A stretch of 10,142 nt of DNA from contig CAMLNG010000100.1 of NCBI GenBank assembly GCA_946481195.1, forward strand, positions 1-10,142. The letters run 5' to 3'. Positions 1-6,412 of the stretch are shown here, piece after piece. Source of the stretch: an uncultured Chromatiaceae bacterium. Its GTDB lineage: Bacteria > Pseudomonadota > Gammaproteobacteria > Enterobacterales > Alteromonadaceae. Position numbers and translations under genes: made by a program. The notes beneath the pieces were generated by a model. That model was not told where the DNA came from. It worked only from the letters and a program-made list of their open reading frames with translations, and did no database searches. The first letter of the stretch is position 1. Each line of letters begins with the position of its first letter.

Positions 1-1
1 T

Positions 2-901
2 GTGTTCTCGTCTTTTGCCGACAACGTCACAGCCACGCTGGTGACTATTGCGGTGATCTCCGGTGTGAAACTGGAAGCAGCGAAGAAAATCAAATTTGGC
101 GCGCTGATCATCTTTGCGGTAAACAGTGGCGGCGTGTCCTTAATCACCGGTGATGTCACCACGCTGATGTTTTTCCTGGCCGATAAAGTCACCATCCCGA
201 ACTTGCTGTGGCTGGTGCCACCGGCATTTGGTGCTGTCATGTTACTGGCGATTTTGCTGTCCCGTGGCATGAATCAACCGCTGACCGTGGAAAAAAATAC
301 CAAGCCGTTTGAAAAACGTGATGCGGTGATTGCCGGGATTTTTGTCACTACGATTTTCGCTACTTTATTATTTAATATTCTGTTTTCAATTCCGCCGGTG
401 CTGACCTTTTTATTCGGTCTGGGTGTGATGTTCTTAAGCGCGCAGTTTTTATTTCGCAAAAAAGCCACACAAAGCATTCTGAACTATGTGCGTGAAGTGG
501 AATTTGAAACGCTGCTGTTCTTCCTCGGCGTGCTGTTGTTAGTCGGCGTGTTAAAAGAACTGCATTTCCTGAAGAATTTCACCGATTTATACGCCGTATT
601 ACCACCGGTGCAGGCGAACTATCTGATGGGACTGTCGTCGGCATTGATCGATAACGTGCCGCTGACTGCCGCCTTACTAAAAGCTGATTTAGTGCTGACG
701 ACTGTGGAATGGCTGATGCTGACTTATGCCGTAGGTGTTGGTGGGTCGCTGTTAATTATCGGCTCAGCGGCCGGTATTATCGCCATGAGCAAATTAAAAG
801 AGCTGACGTTCGGCACTTACCTGAAAATGGGCGGTTATTTATTGCTGTGTTATAGCCTGGGCTACGCCGGGGTGTTCTTTAGCGGACAGCTGGCTGGCTA
901 A
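2..901 (+). CDS. nhaD: NhaD-type Na+/H+ antiporter, C-terminal part (5' end outside the window)
   Basis: Inner-membrane antiporter that exchanges cytoplasmic Na+ (or Li+) for external protons, giving salt and alkali tolerance; it belongs to the ion transporter (IT) superfamily. About 299 residues are visible, almost entirely hydrophobic helices separated by short charged loops. Recognisable pieces are a first Asp-Asn motif (FADNVTATL, residues 5-13 of the visible part), GDVTTLM near 50-56, a second Asp-Asn motif (LIDNVPLTAA, 215-224) and a glycine-rich segment GGSLLIIGSAAG (247-258). The paired DN-containing repeats are typical of NhaD. Family members are usually well over 400 residues, so a substantial N-terminal part is missing to the left; the GTG at base 2 is an internal Val codon, not a start. 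The gene ends in TAA and is followed at once by a terminator, so it is not transcribed together with lysC. The family call is firm; the exact subtype is from memory of NhaD sequences. Confidence 0.88.
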   Translation: MFSSFADNVTATLVTIAVISGVKLEAAKKIKFGALIIFAVNSGGVSLITGDVTTLMFFLADKVTIPNLLWLVPPAFGAVMLLAILLSRGMNQPLTVEKNTKPFEKRDAVIAGIFVTTIFATLLFNILFSIPPVLTFLFGLGVMFLSAQFLFRKKATQSILNYVREVEFETLLFFLGVLLLVGVLKELHFLKNFTDLYAVLPPVQANYLMGLSSALIDNVPLTAALLKADLVLTTVEWLMLTYAVGVGGSLLIIGSAAGIIAMSKLKELTFGTYLKMGGYLLLCYSLGYAGVFFSGQLAG

Positions 902-922
902 AGCTATAACTGTCTATCAGGC

Positions 923-951
923 AAAAACGGCGCTATATGGCGCCGTTTTTT
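923..951 (+). terminator. Rho-independent terminator of nhaD
   Basis: A perfect 8-bp GC-rich stem (926-933 with 940-947) around a 6-base loop is flanked by an A run before and a run of six T after, so the pairing can extend to 11 bp. It starts 22 bases after the nhaD stop codon. The A/T symmetry would also let it stop transcription from the other strand, but no gene approaches from that side. Confidence 0.9.
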
Positions 952-963
952 ATTGCTGTCCTC

Positions 964-1024
964 TCAGCTGAGCTGACGGTAAAATGTAATTTTATTACAG
1001 CCGTCTAAAAGGCTGTTGCCTTTT
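964..1024 (+). promoter_or_regulatory. Cluster of inverted repeats upstream of the lysC leader
   Basis: Four inverted repeats lie within 61 bases: an odd palindrome TCAGCT-G-AGCTGA (964-976); a 6-bp AT stem with a 3-base loop (980-985 with 989-994) nested inside GACGG/CCGTC (975-979 with 1001-1005); ACAGCC/GGCTGT (997-1002 with 1011-1016); and AAAAGGC-TGTT-GCCTTTT (1007-1024). The last one overlaps the proposed -35 box. They could be operator sites, a back-up terminator for nhaD, or chance. No regulator can be named from the sequence. Confidence 0.35.
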
Positions 1025-1044
1025 GGCTTCAGACCAGCTAAGGT
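1016..1044 (+). promoter_or_regulatory. Candidate sigma70 promoter of the lysC leader
   Basis: TTGCCT at 1016-1021 (-35) and TAAGGT at 1039-1044 (-10) are separated by 17 bases, the preferred sigma70 spacing. The predicted transcription start near 1050-1052 falls just before the riboswitch aptamer at 1067, which is where a promoter is needed. This is a match by eye and has not been tested. Confidence 0.5.
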
Positions 1045-1066
1045 AGCGGCGTCAATCATTCTGATA

Positions 1067-1235
1067 GACCAGAAGAGGAGCGTTCACCAGGTAGTTCAGT
1101 TCAGGTGGCTATACACCGCAGACTGAAGGAGGGGGATGAACGCCGAGGAAAACATGCTGTAGCAACATGTTTTTCGGTTGTCAGGGCTGAATCCCTGCGA
1201 CTGTCACCTGAAACTTCGGTGGAGAGCTTCTGGCC
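1067..1235 (+). ncRNA. Lysine riboswitch (L-box) aptamer in the lysC leader
   Basis: Leader RNA that binds L-lysine and lowers expression of the downstream aspartokinase when lysine is plentiful. The closing helix P1 is formed by CCAGAAG (1069-1075) and CTTCTGG (1227-1233). The conserved core elements follow in the known order and closely resemble the E. coli lysC leader as I remember it: AGAGGAGCG right after the P1 5' strand (1074-1082), GCCGAGG (1142-1148), a hairpin AAAACATG/CATGTTTT (1149-1156 with 1166-1173), the AGGG-CTGAAT-CCCT hairpin (1183-1196), then GTCACC and a CACC/GGTG hairpin leading into GGTGGAG and the P1 3' strand. No open reading frame across this stretch is credible. Placement before a lysC gene fits the family. 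A covariance-model search (Rfam Lysine family) would settle the exact ends. Confidence 0.93.
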
Positions 1236-1237
1236 TT

Positions 1238-1264
1238 TGTTGTGTCTGCAAGTAGACAACAACA
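1238..1264 (+). promoter_or_regulatory. Hairpin after the aptamer, probable expression platform
   Basis: Directly behind the P1 helix, TGTTG-TGTCT (1238-1247) pairs with AGACA-(A)-CAACA (1254-1264), giving a 10-bp stem with one bulged A (1259) and a 6-base loop. No T run follows, so it is not a classic terminator; control of translation is more likely, as in the E. coli lysC leader. Part of its 3' arm (1253-1259) is complementary to the TTG start codon region at 1353-1359. Whether it acts as the switch is inference. Confidence 0.45.
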
Positions 1265-1339
1265 CCGCGCTGTTGCGTCCGGGGTTAGTTGTATCTGATT
1301 GTTGCTCTGCAAATGCCATGCTCTGCTTATTTTGTTCAT

Positions 1340-1345
1340 AAGGAG
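1340..1345 (+). promoter_or_regulatory. Ribosome binding site that fixes the lysC start
   Basis: AAGGAG lies 7 bases before the TTG at 1353. It would fall inside the coding region if translation began at the in-frame TTG at 1299, and that upstream TTG has no comparable site. Together with the family alignment this places the start at 1353. Confidence 0.85.
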
Positions 1346-1352
1346 AGACACC

Positions 1353-2702
1353 TTGTCTAATCAATTCATCGTCGCCAAATTTGGCGGTACTTCAGTTGCA
1401 GATTTCACGGCCATGTCACGTTGCGCGGATATTGTACTGGCTGATCCTGCCATTCGCTTAGTCGTGGTCAGCGCCAGTTCCGGTGTGACGAATCTGCTCG
1501 TTGCCATCACCAAAGAAGATATCATCGAAGGGCGTTTTGCCCATTACGCCGGTATTGAGCGCATTACCTATGCGGTGCTGGAAAAACTGCAGCAGCAAGC
1601 TGCAGTTGGCGCCGCCATTGAACAGCTGTTGCTTGAACTCAAAACCTTGATTGGCCGCACTGTGGCATTTACCGACAGCGAAAAAGATCTGGTGCAATCA
1701 TTTGGTGAGCGCTTGAGTTCAGTCTTGTTTGCGCAGGTGCTGGCTGAGCGCGGGGCTGCGGTCAGCAGTTTTGATGTGCGTCAGGTGCTGCGGACAGATT
1801 CTCGGTTTGGTAAAGGTGAGCCACAAATTGAGCAGGTTGCCGCGCTTTGTACACAATATCTGACCCCATTGCTACAATCGCAAATTATTGTTACCCAAGG
1901 TTTTATCGGTGCCGACAGTGCCAATCAGACTACTACACTGGGCCGCGGTGGTTCAGACTATAGCGCTGCGATTCTGGGCGAAGCTATTGGCGCTAAAGTG
2001 GTGCAAATCTGGACTGACGTGGTGGGTATCTTCACCACTGATCCACGCCTGACGCCGGACGCGCGATGTATTCCGGAAATCAGCTTCGACGAAGCGGCGG
2101 AAATGGCGACTTTTGGCGCCAAAGTCCTGCACCCGGCCACGTTAATTCCGGCGATGCGCCAGAATATTCCGGTCTTTGTTGGTTCCAGCCGCGAGCCGGA
2201 AGCCGGTGGCACCTGGATCTCCAAACAAGTGGATGCGCGGCCGTCTTACCGCGCTATTGCGCTTAGGAAAAACCAGACACTTATTACGGTAAAAAGCCCG
2301 GCAATGCTGCATGCTGCCGGCTTTTTAACCCGCGTTTTTGCCATTTTAAGCCAGCATCAGATTTCGGTAGATTTGGTGACGACATCGGAGATCAGCGTGG
2401 CGCTGACGTTAGATGACGCGCCGGGCAGCGCTTTTGGCACTGCGATTGAGCCAGCACTTGCCGCCTTACGGGAATTCTCCGAAGTAACCGTAGAGCAGGG
2501 CCTGAGCCTGGTCGCTGTCATCGGCAATCACCTGCACAGCACCCGGGGTATCACCGGTTCTTTATTCCAGGCACTGGAGCAAATCAATATGCGGTTGATT
2601 TGTCACGGCGCCAGCCGGCATAACCTCTGTTTCCTGGTGCAGGATGCTGAAGCGCCGGGCGTGGTGAAGGAATTACATCAGGCGTTATTTCAGGCCGCCT
2701 GA
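1353..2702 (+). CDS. lysC: Lysine-sensitive aspartokinase III
   Basis: Cytoplasmic enzyme that phosphorylates L-aspartate with ATP to aspartyl-4-phosphate, the first step toward lysine, diaminopimelate, threonine and methionine. From the TTG start the product has 449 residues, as E. coli LysC does, and the two align without visible large gaps. Seen in it: the KFGGTS nucleotide-binding motif (residues 9-14), the TTTLGRGGSD catalytic segment (193-202), ATFGAKVLHPAT (about 252-263), then two C-terminal ACT domains (about 310-370 and 384-444). Positions where feedback-resistant substitutions are known in E. coli (M318, G323, L325, T344, S345, T352) all carry the sensitive residue here, so inhibition by lysine is expected; the neighbouring HSR of E. 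coli (320-322) is HAA. A lysine riboswitch precedes the gene. It appears monocistronic, with a terminator 14 bases after the stop. A longer reading frame from 1299 adds 18 residues with no family match and is rejected. Confidence 0.96.
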   Translation: MSNQFIVAKFGGTSVADFTAMSRCADIVLADPAIRLVVVSASSGVTNLLVAITKEDIIEGRFAHYAGIERITYAVLEKLQQQAAVGAAIEQLLLELKTLIGRTVAFTDSEKDLVQSFGERLSSVLFAQVLAERGAAVSSFDVRQVLRTDSRFGKGEPQIEQVAALCTQYLTPLLQSQIIVTQGFIGADSANQTTTLGRGGSDYSAAILGEAIGAKVVQIWTDVVGIFTTDPRLTPDARCIPEISFDEAAEMATFGAKVLHPATLIPAMRQNIPVFVGSSREPEAGGTWISKQVDARPSYRAIALRKNQTLITVKSPAMLHAAGFLTRVFAILSQHQISVDLVTTSEISVALTLDDAPGSAFGTAIEPALAALREFSEVTVEQGLSLVAVIGNHLHSTRGITGSLFQALEQINMRLICHGASRHNLCFLVQDAEAPGVVKELHQALFQAA

Positions 2703-2715
2703 GTTGGTTGGTAGT

Positions 2716-2743
2716 AAAAAGCCAGCGTGAACGCTGGCTTTTT
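2716..2743. terminator. Bidirectional terminator between lysC and the S9 peptidase gene
   Basis: An 8-bp perfect stem GCCAGCGT/ACGCTGGC (2721-2728 with 2731-2738) has A5 before and at least five T after, so both strands read as stem plus T run. It sits between two converging genes, 14 bases after the lysC stop and 20 bases from the end of the peptidase gene on the other strand. Confidence 0.92.
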
Positions 2744-2762
2744 TGTCTGTCAGTTGCACAAG

Positions 2763-4688
2763 TCAGAGTGGCAAGTGTTGTCGCAAGAACGTTTCCATGG
2801 CAGCAAATGCTTCGGTGCGTTCTTGTTCAGTATCAAAAAAGTGGGTGCCGTCTTTTTGTTCGAGGTAACTGACATTGACGCCGCGACGTTTTAATGCCTG
2901 ATAAAGTTCTTCTGATTGTGTATACGAAACGCGGGTGTCTTTGACGCCATGAATAAGCAGCAGCGGCTTTTTAATCGCGTCCAGATGTGAAATAGCTGAC
3001 ACGGCATCCAGCGCCGCACTGTTTTTCTCATAATCTCCAATCAGCGTGCGCTGCACGGCTTTCATCGCCTCATTATGAGCGCCGTCTGTGCGCAGCATCG
3101 CCGCCAGATCTGAGATGCCGGAGATCGCAATAAAACAGTTGAATTTAGCGCTGTCACGATAACTGCCAACCATCGCGGCATAACCGCCATAACTGGCACC
3201 GACCAGACAGCTGCGGCTGCTGTCGACAACCGGATTGGCCGCGACAGCCTGTAAGGCGTCCATCAGGTCGTCTTGCATTTGTTTACCCCATTGCTGATAG
3301 CCGGCAGCTTCAAATTTATTGCCAAAACCGGATGACCCGCGGAAATTCACCTGCAGCACGGCATAACCCATCGAAGTAAAAAATTGCACAAAAGGGTCAA
3401 AGCCTTTGTTATCACGAGCCTGTGGACCGCCATGTGGGAACAGAATAATCGGTGCTGGTTTCTCTTTATTCAGCGGCGTTGTTAGGTAACCACTCAGAGT
3501 TAAACCATCACGGCTGTTGAAACTGAAATTATTCACTGGCGGCAATGGTATCTTTTCCAGGTGTGGATACTGACTAAACCAGAATGCTGCTTTTTTGGTG
3601 TTGAAATCGAGCGTGAAATATCGGCCTGGCTGATTGTCCTTCACCGTGTAGATAATCACCCGTTGGCCATCGTCACTGTAACTGGTGATATAAGAATGGC
3701 GGTCTGGAAACAGCTTCTTCACCTGTTCATTGTATTGCTGTTGTTTCGTGTCGATAAAACGCTGTTCAAAGAAGTCTTTGGTGTAGCCATAACCGATGAG
3801 CTTCCCGGCTTTTTTATAGGTGGCGTCGATGTCGTGACCAGGTACCTGATACAAGGGTTTGCCGATTTCAGCTGTCTTTAAGTTTACCTCGGCCAGATAA
3901 TTAAAATCACTTTGATAATCGGTATTTACCAGTACGGATTGACCATCCTCAGAGACACCTACCGGGGTAAAATCGATATCACCAGCCAAATCAATGGTTC
4001 GCAGCGATTGCCACGCCGCGTCCGGGGCGCTTTTATACTCAACACTCAGTTTCGTTTGTTTCAGTACAGTGGAGAAAACCACATGGCCGGCACGATCAGT
4101 GGCGAAACCAGCGCGGTCATCTGCGCCGCTTTCAACTTTGCTGAATTTACTGTTGTAAACGTTAACTTTAAATACGCCAAATCCGCGGTCGCGCTCATCA
4201 TAAGCAGTGACCAGCACATGGTCGTTATCATCGGCCAGGTCATTTAACAAATGCGTGCTTTGCAAACTTGCCATGGCACTGTGTTCTGCTTTTTTATAAA
4301 TTGACTGGTTCTTGATTTCGAGCAGTTCGGTGCCATCAGCATTAACCGCGTACATGGTATGAAAACGATAGAAGCGGCCTTGCAGATATTCAGCACGGCT
4401 GGCGTTGATGAGCAGTCGCTTTGGGTTGACCCAACCTACAGACTCTATCCGGTCGGAGGCGAACTTCAGACTAACCACCGGCGTCGTTTCGTGTTGTCCA
4501 AAGGGTGAGGTCATCACCACTTGTTTGCCATCAACCTGAAAAATTCCGGCAACAAACTGTCCATCCGGTGAAATGGATGCCTGTGTTACCAACGGCATTT
4601 TGCCGAACAGTTTTGCGTTAATTGTTTCTGCCGCGCATACACTGATGCTAAAGCAGACGGAAATGAGCCAAAACCACCTTGTTTTCAT
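2763..4688 (-). CDS. Exported S9-family (prolyl oligopeptidase-type) serine peptidase
   Basis: Probable periplasmic or secreted peptidase that trims peptides, often after proline. The preferred start (ATG at 4688, MKTRWFW) gives 641 residues and lies 8 bases after AGGA; an ATG two codons upstream (4694) is almost on top of that site. Residues 1-21 form a signal peptide with a hydrophobic core ending near SVCA-A; the Cys there is not in a lipobox. Residues of about 25-375 resemble the beta-propeller of the family, with repeated DG-containing turns (SPDG, SEDG, SDDG). From about 380 onward comes an alpha/beta hydrolase domain: HGGP (oxyanion region, about 419-422), the nucleophile motif GASYGG with Ser499, Asp584 in HGVKDTRVS and His616 in KDGTHFF, a complete catalytic triad. 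The gene looks single, with a terminator shared with lysC. Dipeptidyl or acylaminoacyl peptidase subtypes cannot be separated by eye. Confidence 0.9.
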   Translation of the reverse strand: MKTRWFWLISVCFSISVCAAETINAKLFGKMPLVTQASISPDGQFVAGIFQVDGKQVVMTSPFGQHETTPVVSLKFASDRIESVGWVNPKRLLINASRAEYLQGRFYRFHTMYAVNADGTELLEIKNQSIYKKAEHSAMASLQSTHLLNDLADDNDHVLVTAYDERDRGFGVFKVNVYNSKFSKVESGADDRAGFATDRAGHVVFSTVLKQTKLSVEYKSAPDAAWQSLRTIDLAGDIDFTPVGVSEDGQSVLVNTDYQSDFNYLAEVNLKTAEIGKPLYQVPGHDIDATYKKAGKLIGYGYTKDFFEQRFIDTKQQQYNEQVKKLFPDRHSYITSYSDDGQRVIIYTVKDNQPGRYFTLDFNTKKAAFWFSQYPHLEKIPLPPVNNFSFNSRDGLTLSGYLTTPLNKEKPAPIILFPHGGPQARDNKGFDPFVQFFTSMGYAVLQVNFRGSSGFGNKFEAAGYQQWGKQMQDDLMDALQAVAANPVVDSSRSCLVGASYGGYAAMVGSYRDSAKFNCFIAISGISDLAAMLRTDGAHNEAMKAVQRTLIGDYEKNSAALDAVSAISHLDAIKKPLLLIHGVKDTRVSYTQSEELYQALKRRGVNVSYLEQKDGTHFFDTEQERTEAFAAMETFLRQHLPL

Positions 4689-4711
4689 GGGCATAGTCCT
4701 TTTTCATTGAA

Positions 4712-4725
4712 TGGCGGATCCGCCA
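4712..4725. repeat. 14-bp perfect palindrome upstream of the S9 peptidase gene
   Basis: TGGCGGATCCGCCA is a perfect GC-rich palindrome 24 bases before the peptidase start codon, between the ribosome binding site and an AT-rich stretch with a 9-base A run (4749-4757) where a promoter would be expected. It is short enough to be an operator for a dimeric regulator. As RNA it would give at most a short 5-bp hairpin. Its function is unknown. Confidence 0.4.
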
Positions 4726-4814
4726 GACATTGATAATCCTATGCCAGTAAAAAAAAAGTAAATAAAATGATAGATACGTGATAAATGTTTTGGCAGATTG
4801 ACTTGGTAAGAATA

Positions 4815-4841
4815 GAGCAGCCTTAACGGTTCAGGCTGCTC
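4815..4841 (-). terminator. Likely terminator of the HDOD gene
   Basis: A perfect 9-bp stem GAGCAGCCT/AGGCTGCTC with a 9-base loop begins 9 bases after the HDOD stop codon in the direction of transcription. The T tract behind it (TATTCTT on the minus strand) is weak, so termination may be partial. Confidence 0.6.
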
Positions 4842-4850
4842 GGTGTGAGC

Positions 4851-5693
4851 TTAGATAAATAACTGTTTGATTTCGTTGAATGACGCTACAAATTCCGGTG
4901 CACGGTAAAACTCGTTTGATGGGATCAAACCGAGTTCAACATAAGGTGTCAGCAATTCGGCAGTCTCGCCGGCAGCATGATAACGACCTTGTTTTATGGC
5001 CGCGATACGGATGAAATCGACATAAGACGGGTGTTTAGGTTGGTACTCAGCATGGTCCCAATGTTCCGCGACTTCAATCAGCTCGTCAGGGAAACCCCAT
5101 GAACGCAAAATAGTGGAGCCAATCGGGCCGGCAATTGATGCCGTCGCTTGTTTGACAAATTCTTCATTGCCAAAGACATCTAACTGCTTTTCTGCTTCGG
5201 TTAACACAGGTAAGGCGCCGATGTTGTGTACCAGGCCTGCCAAGGTCATAGTGTCAAAGTTCACAGCTGTGTACTTATAGTTTGAGTTGTATTGCTGCAT
5301 AGCAGCCAGTGCAAAAGCAGTCAGTTCGAGTGTTTCAGCCCAGACCTGGTCCATAAACTTTTTGATCATTGGACTTTTTGACACAAACAACTGTTCCATC
5401 GCCATCGCCGTCACGACGTTTTTGATATAACGCAGGCCAATCCGCGTGGTGGCTTGCTGCAAGGTGTTCACGTGGACACCACGGCCAACAAATGCGCTGT
5501 TGGCGATTTTCATAATACGGGCGGAAAGGGCCGGGTCATGTGAAATCATCTCGGCCATTTTGCTTAAATTCACGTCTGGATCTTCCGCAAGCTTACGAAT
5601 TTTCAGTGCAATTTCAGGCAAACTTGGCAATACCAGTGTATCGGTGCGGACTTTTTCAATCAGAATAGTTAATAAGGCATTTTGAACTGTCAT
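4851..5693 (-). CDS. HDOD domain protein
   Basis: HDOD domains are non-catalytic relatives of HD phosphohydrolases found in bacterial signalling proteins, often tied to c-di-GMP, motility or stress control; the role of this protein cannot be read from sequence. The 280-residue product is essentially a single HDOD domain: LPSLPEIALKIRKL (22-35) opens it, followed by the typical helix pattern ISHDPALSARIMKIANSA (50-67), then a helical core up to about 215 and a 65-residue tail. The place of a catalytic His-Asp pair reads His156-Asn157 (LVHNIGALPVL), consistent with an inactive site. No GGDEF, EAL, receiver or membrane segment is present, so it probably acts by binding partners in the cytoplasm. 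The ATG at 5693 has only a modest AAGG sequence 9 bases before it. About 190 AT-rich bases separate it from the next gene upstream, so it probably has its own promoter and is transcribed alone. Confidence 0.88.
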   Translation of the reverse strand: MTVQNALLTILIEKVRTDTLVLPSLPEIALKIRKLAEDPDVNLSKMAEMISHDPALSARIMKIANSAFVGRGVHVNTLQQATTRIGLRYIKNVVTAMAMEQLFVSKSPMIKKFMDQVWAETLELTAFALAAMQQYNSNYKYTAVNFDTMTLAGLVHNIGALPVLTEAEKQLDVFGNEEFVKQATASIAGPIGSTILRSWGFPDELIEVAEHWDHAEYQPKHPSYVDFIRIAAIKQGRYHAAGETAELLTPYVELGLIPSNEFYRAPEFVASFNEIKQLFI

Positions 5694-5883
5694 AAATAAG
5701 AACCTTGTAACGAATGTACAGAGAAGATGTGGGACACGACTAAGTTGATTATTGTCTAACTCAATGCGGTTTCACAGCCGGAAAATAAAAAAAATACAAA
5801 AATAACTTAGCTTTTCGAGATTAAAAACAGCTGCCAGATCATCTGTTTAGTTTGGATTTAATGGTAACTCTTTAACCGGGATA

Positions 5884-6399
5884 TTAAAATTTCTCGAGCA
5901 AACCGCGGTGATACTGGTTGGCATCCAGCGTCAGACCACAACCGCGGATTTTGTGTTCAAGCTGAATAAGTTCAAGTTCTAACTCTTGTAAATTCAGCAG
6001 GTTATCATCAAGTTGCCACAGCTGTTTTGAACCTTGCAGGTTATACAACATCACCAGCATGGCATCCGGGTCCTGTGCTTCAACTGCTTTTTTTAATACC
6101 GTCAATTTGCGGTTAATCAGGTTGAGTTCCTGTTTTAAGTCCCAGACGTAAGCGACTTCATAAAAGTAGCGGGTACTTTTCAGCCGGTGCAGGCACCAGG
6201 CTGCGATGGCGCCACCGCTACTGACTCCGAGTAAATTCAGATAAAAATTTTGCCCTTGCGCAGCACCAAACCAATAGACTAACGCCGCTGAAATTCCGAC
6301 GCCTAAGGCTGAAAACACCGCAACCGCACAGACAATCACCACATTGAGGTGGCTTCTATAGGTATTTTTATCGATCTCAACCAATTGCATAGGGTTCAC
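5884..6399 (-). CDS. DUF3087 family two-helix membrane protein
   Basis: Function unknown. The 171-residue protein begins with a short polar segment (VEIDKNTYRSHLN), has two membrane helices (about 18-45, starting NVVIVCAVAVFSALG, and about 53-71), and ends in a roughly 100-residue soluble part rich in Leu, Glu and Lys that is probably helical (DLKQELNLINRKLTVLKK, then NLLNLQELELELIQLEHKI). Length, topology and the EVAYVWDLKQ-type segment after the second helix match my memory of DUF3087, widespread in gammaproteobacteria. The GTG start at 6399 lies 4 bases after AGGA; an in-frame ATG at 6390 is farther away (13 bases) and is the alternative. The stop codon of the glutathione transferase-like gene is only 13 bases upstream, so the two are probably one operon. 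No clear terminator follows. Confidence 0.72.
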   Translation of the reverse strand: MNPMQLVEIDKNTYRSHLNVVIVCAVAVFSALGVGISAALVYWFGAAQGQNFYLNLLGVSSGGAIAAWCLHRLKSTRYFYEVAYVWDLKQELNLINRKLTVLKKAVEAQDPDAMLVMLYNLQGSKQLWQLDDNLLNLQELELELIQLEHKIRGCGLTLDANQYHRGLLEKF

Positions 6400-6412
6400 G
6401 AATTCCTGTTCA

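Noticed and set aside
1105..1341. 78-residue open frame across the riboswitch, and a 7-codon frame (1318-1341) ending on the lysC ribosome binding site
   Set aside because: The larger frame runs through the conserved aptamer sequence. The short one has no Shine-Dalgarno sequence and no run of Lys codons as a lysine leader peptide would need.
1101..1364. Minus-strand 87-residue frame in the lysC leader
   Set aside because: It is the reverse complement of the riboswitch region, with no ribosome binding site and no protein-family resemblance.
3561..3881. Plus-strand frames of about 100 codons opposite the S9 peptidase (also 3912-4247)
   Set aside because: They are shadows of a complete peptidase gene with intact catalytic motifs and have no ribosome binding sites or recognisable domains.
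5825..5848. AAACAG/CTGTTT hairpin followed by T's on the minus strand, as a terminator for the DUF3087 gene
   Set aside because: The stem is only 6 bp, AT-rich and with a poorly paired 12-base interior; it is too weak to call, and it may instead belong to the HDOD promoter region.
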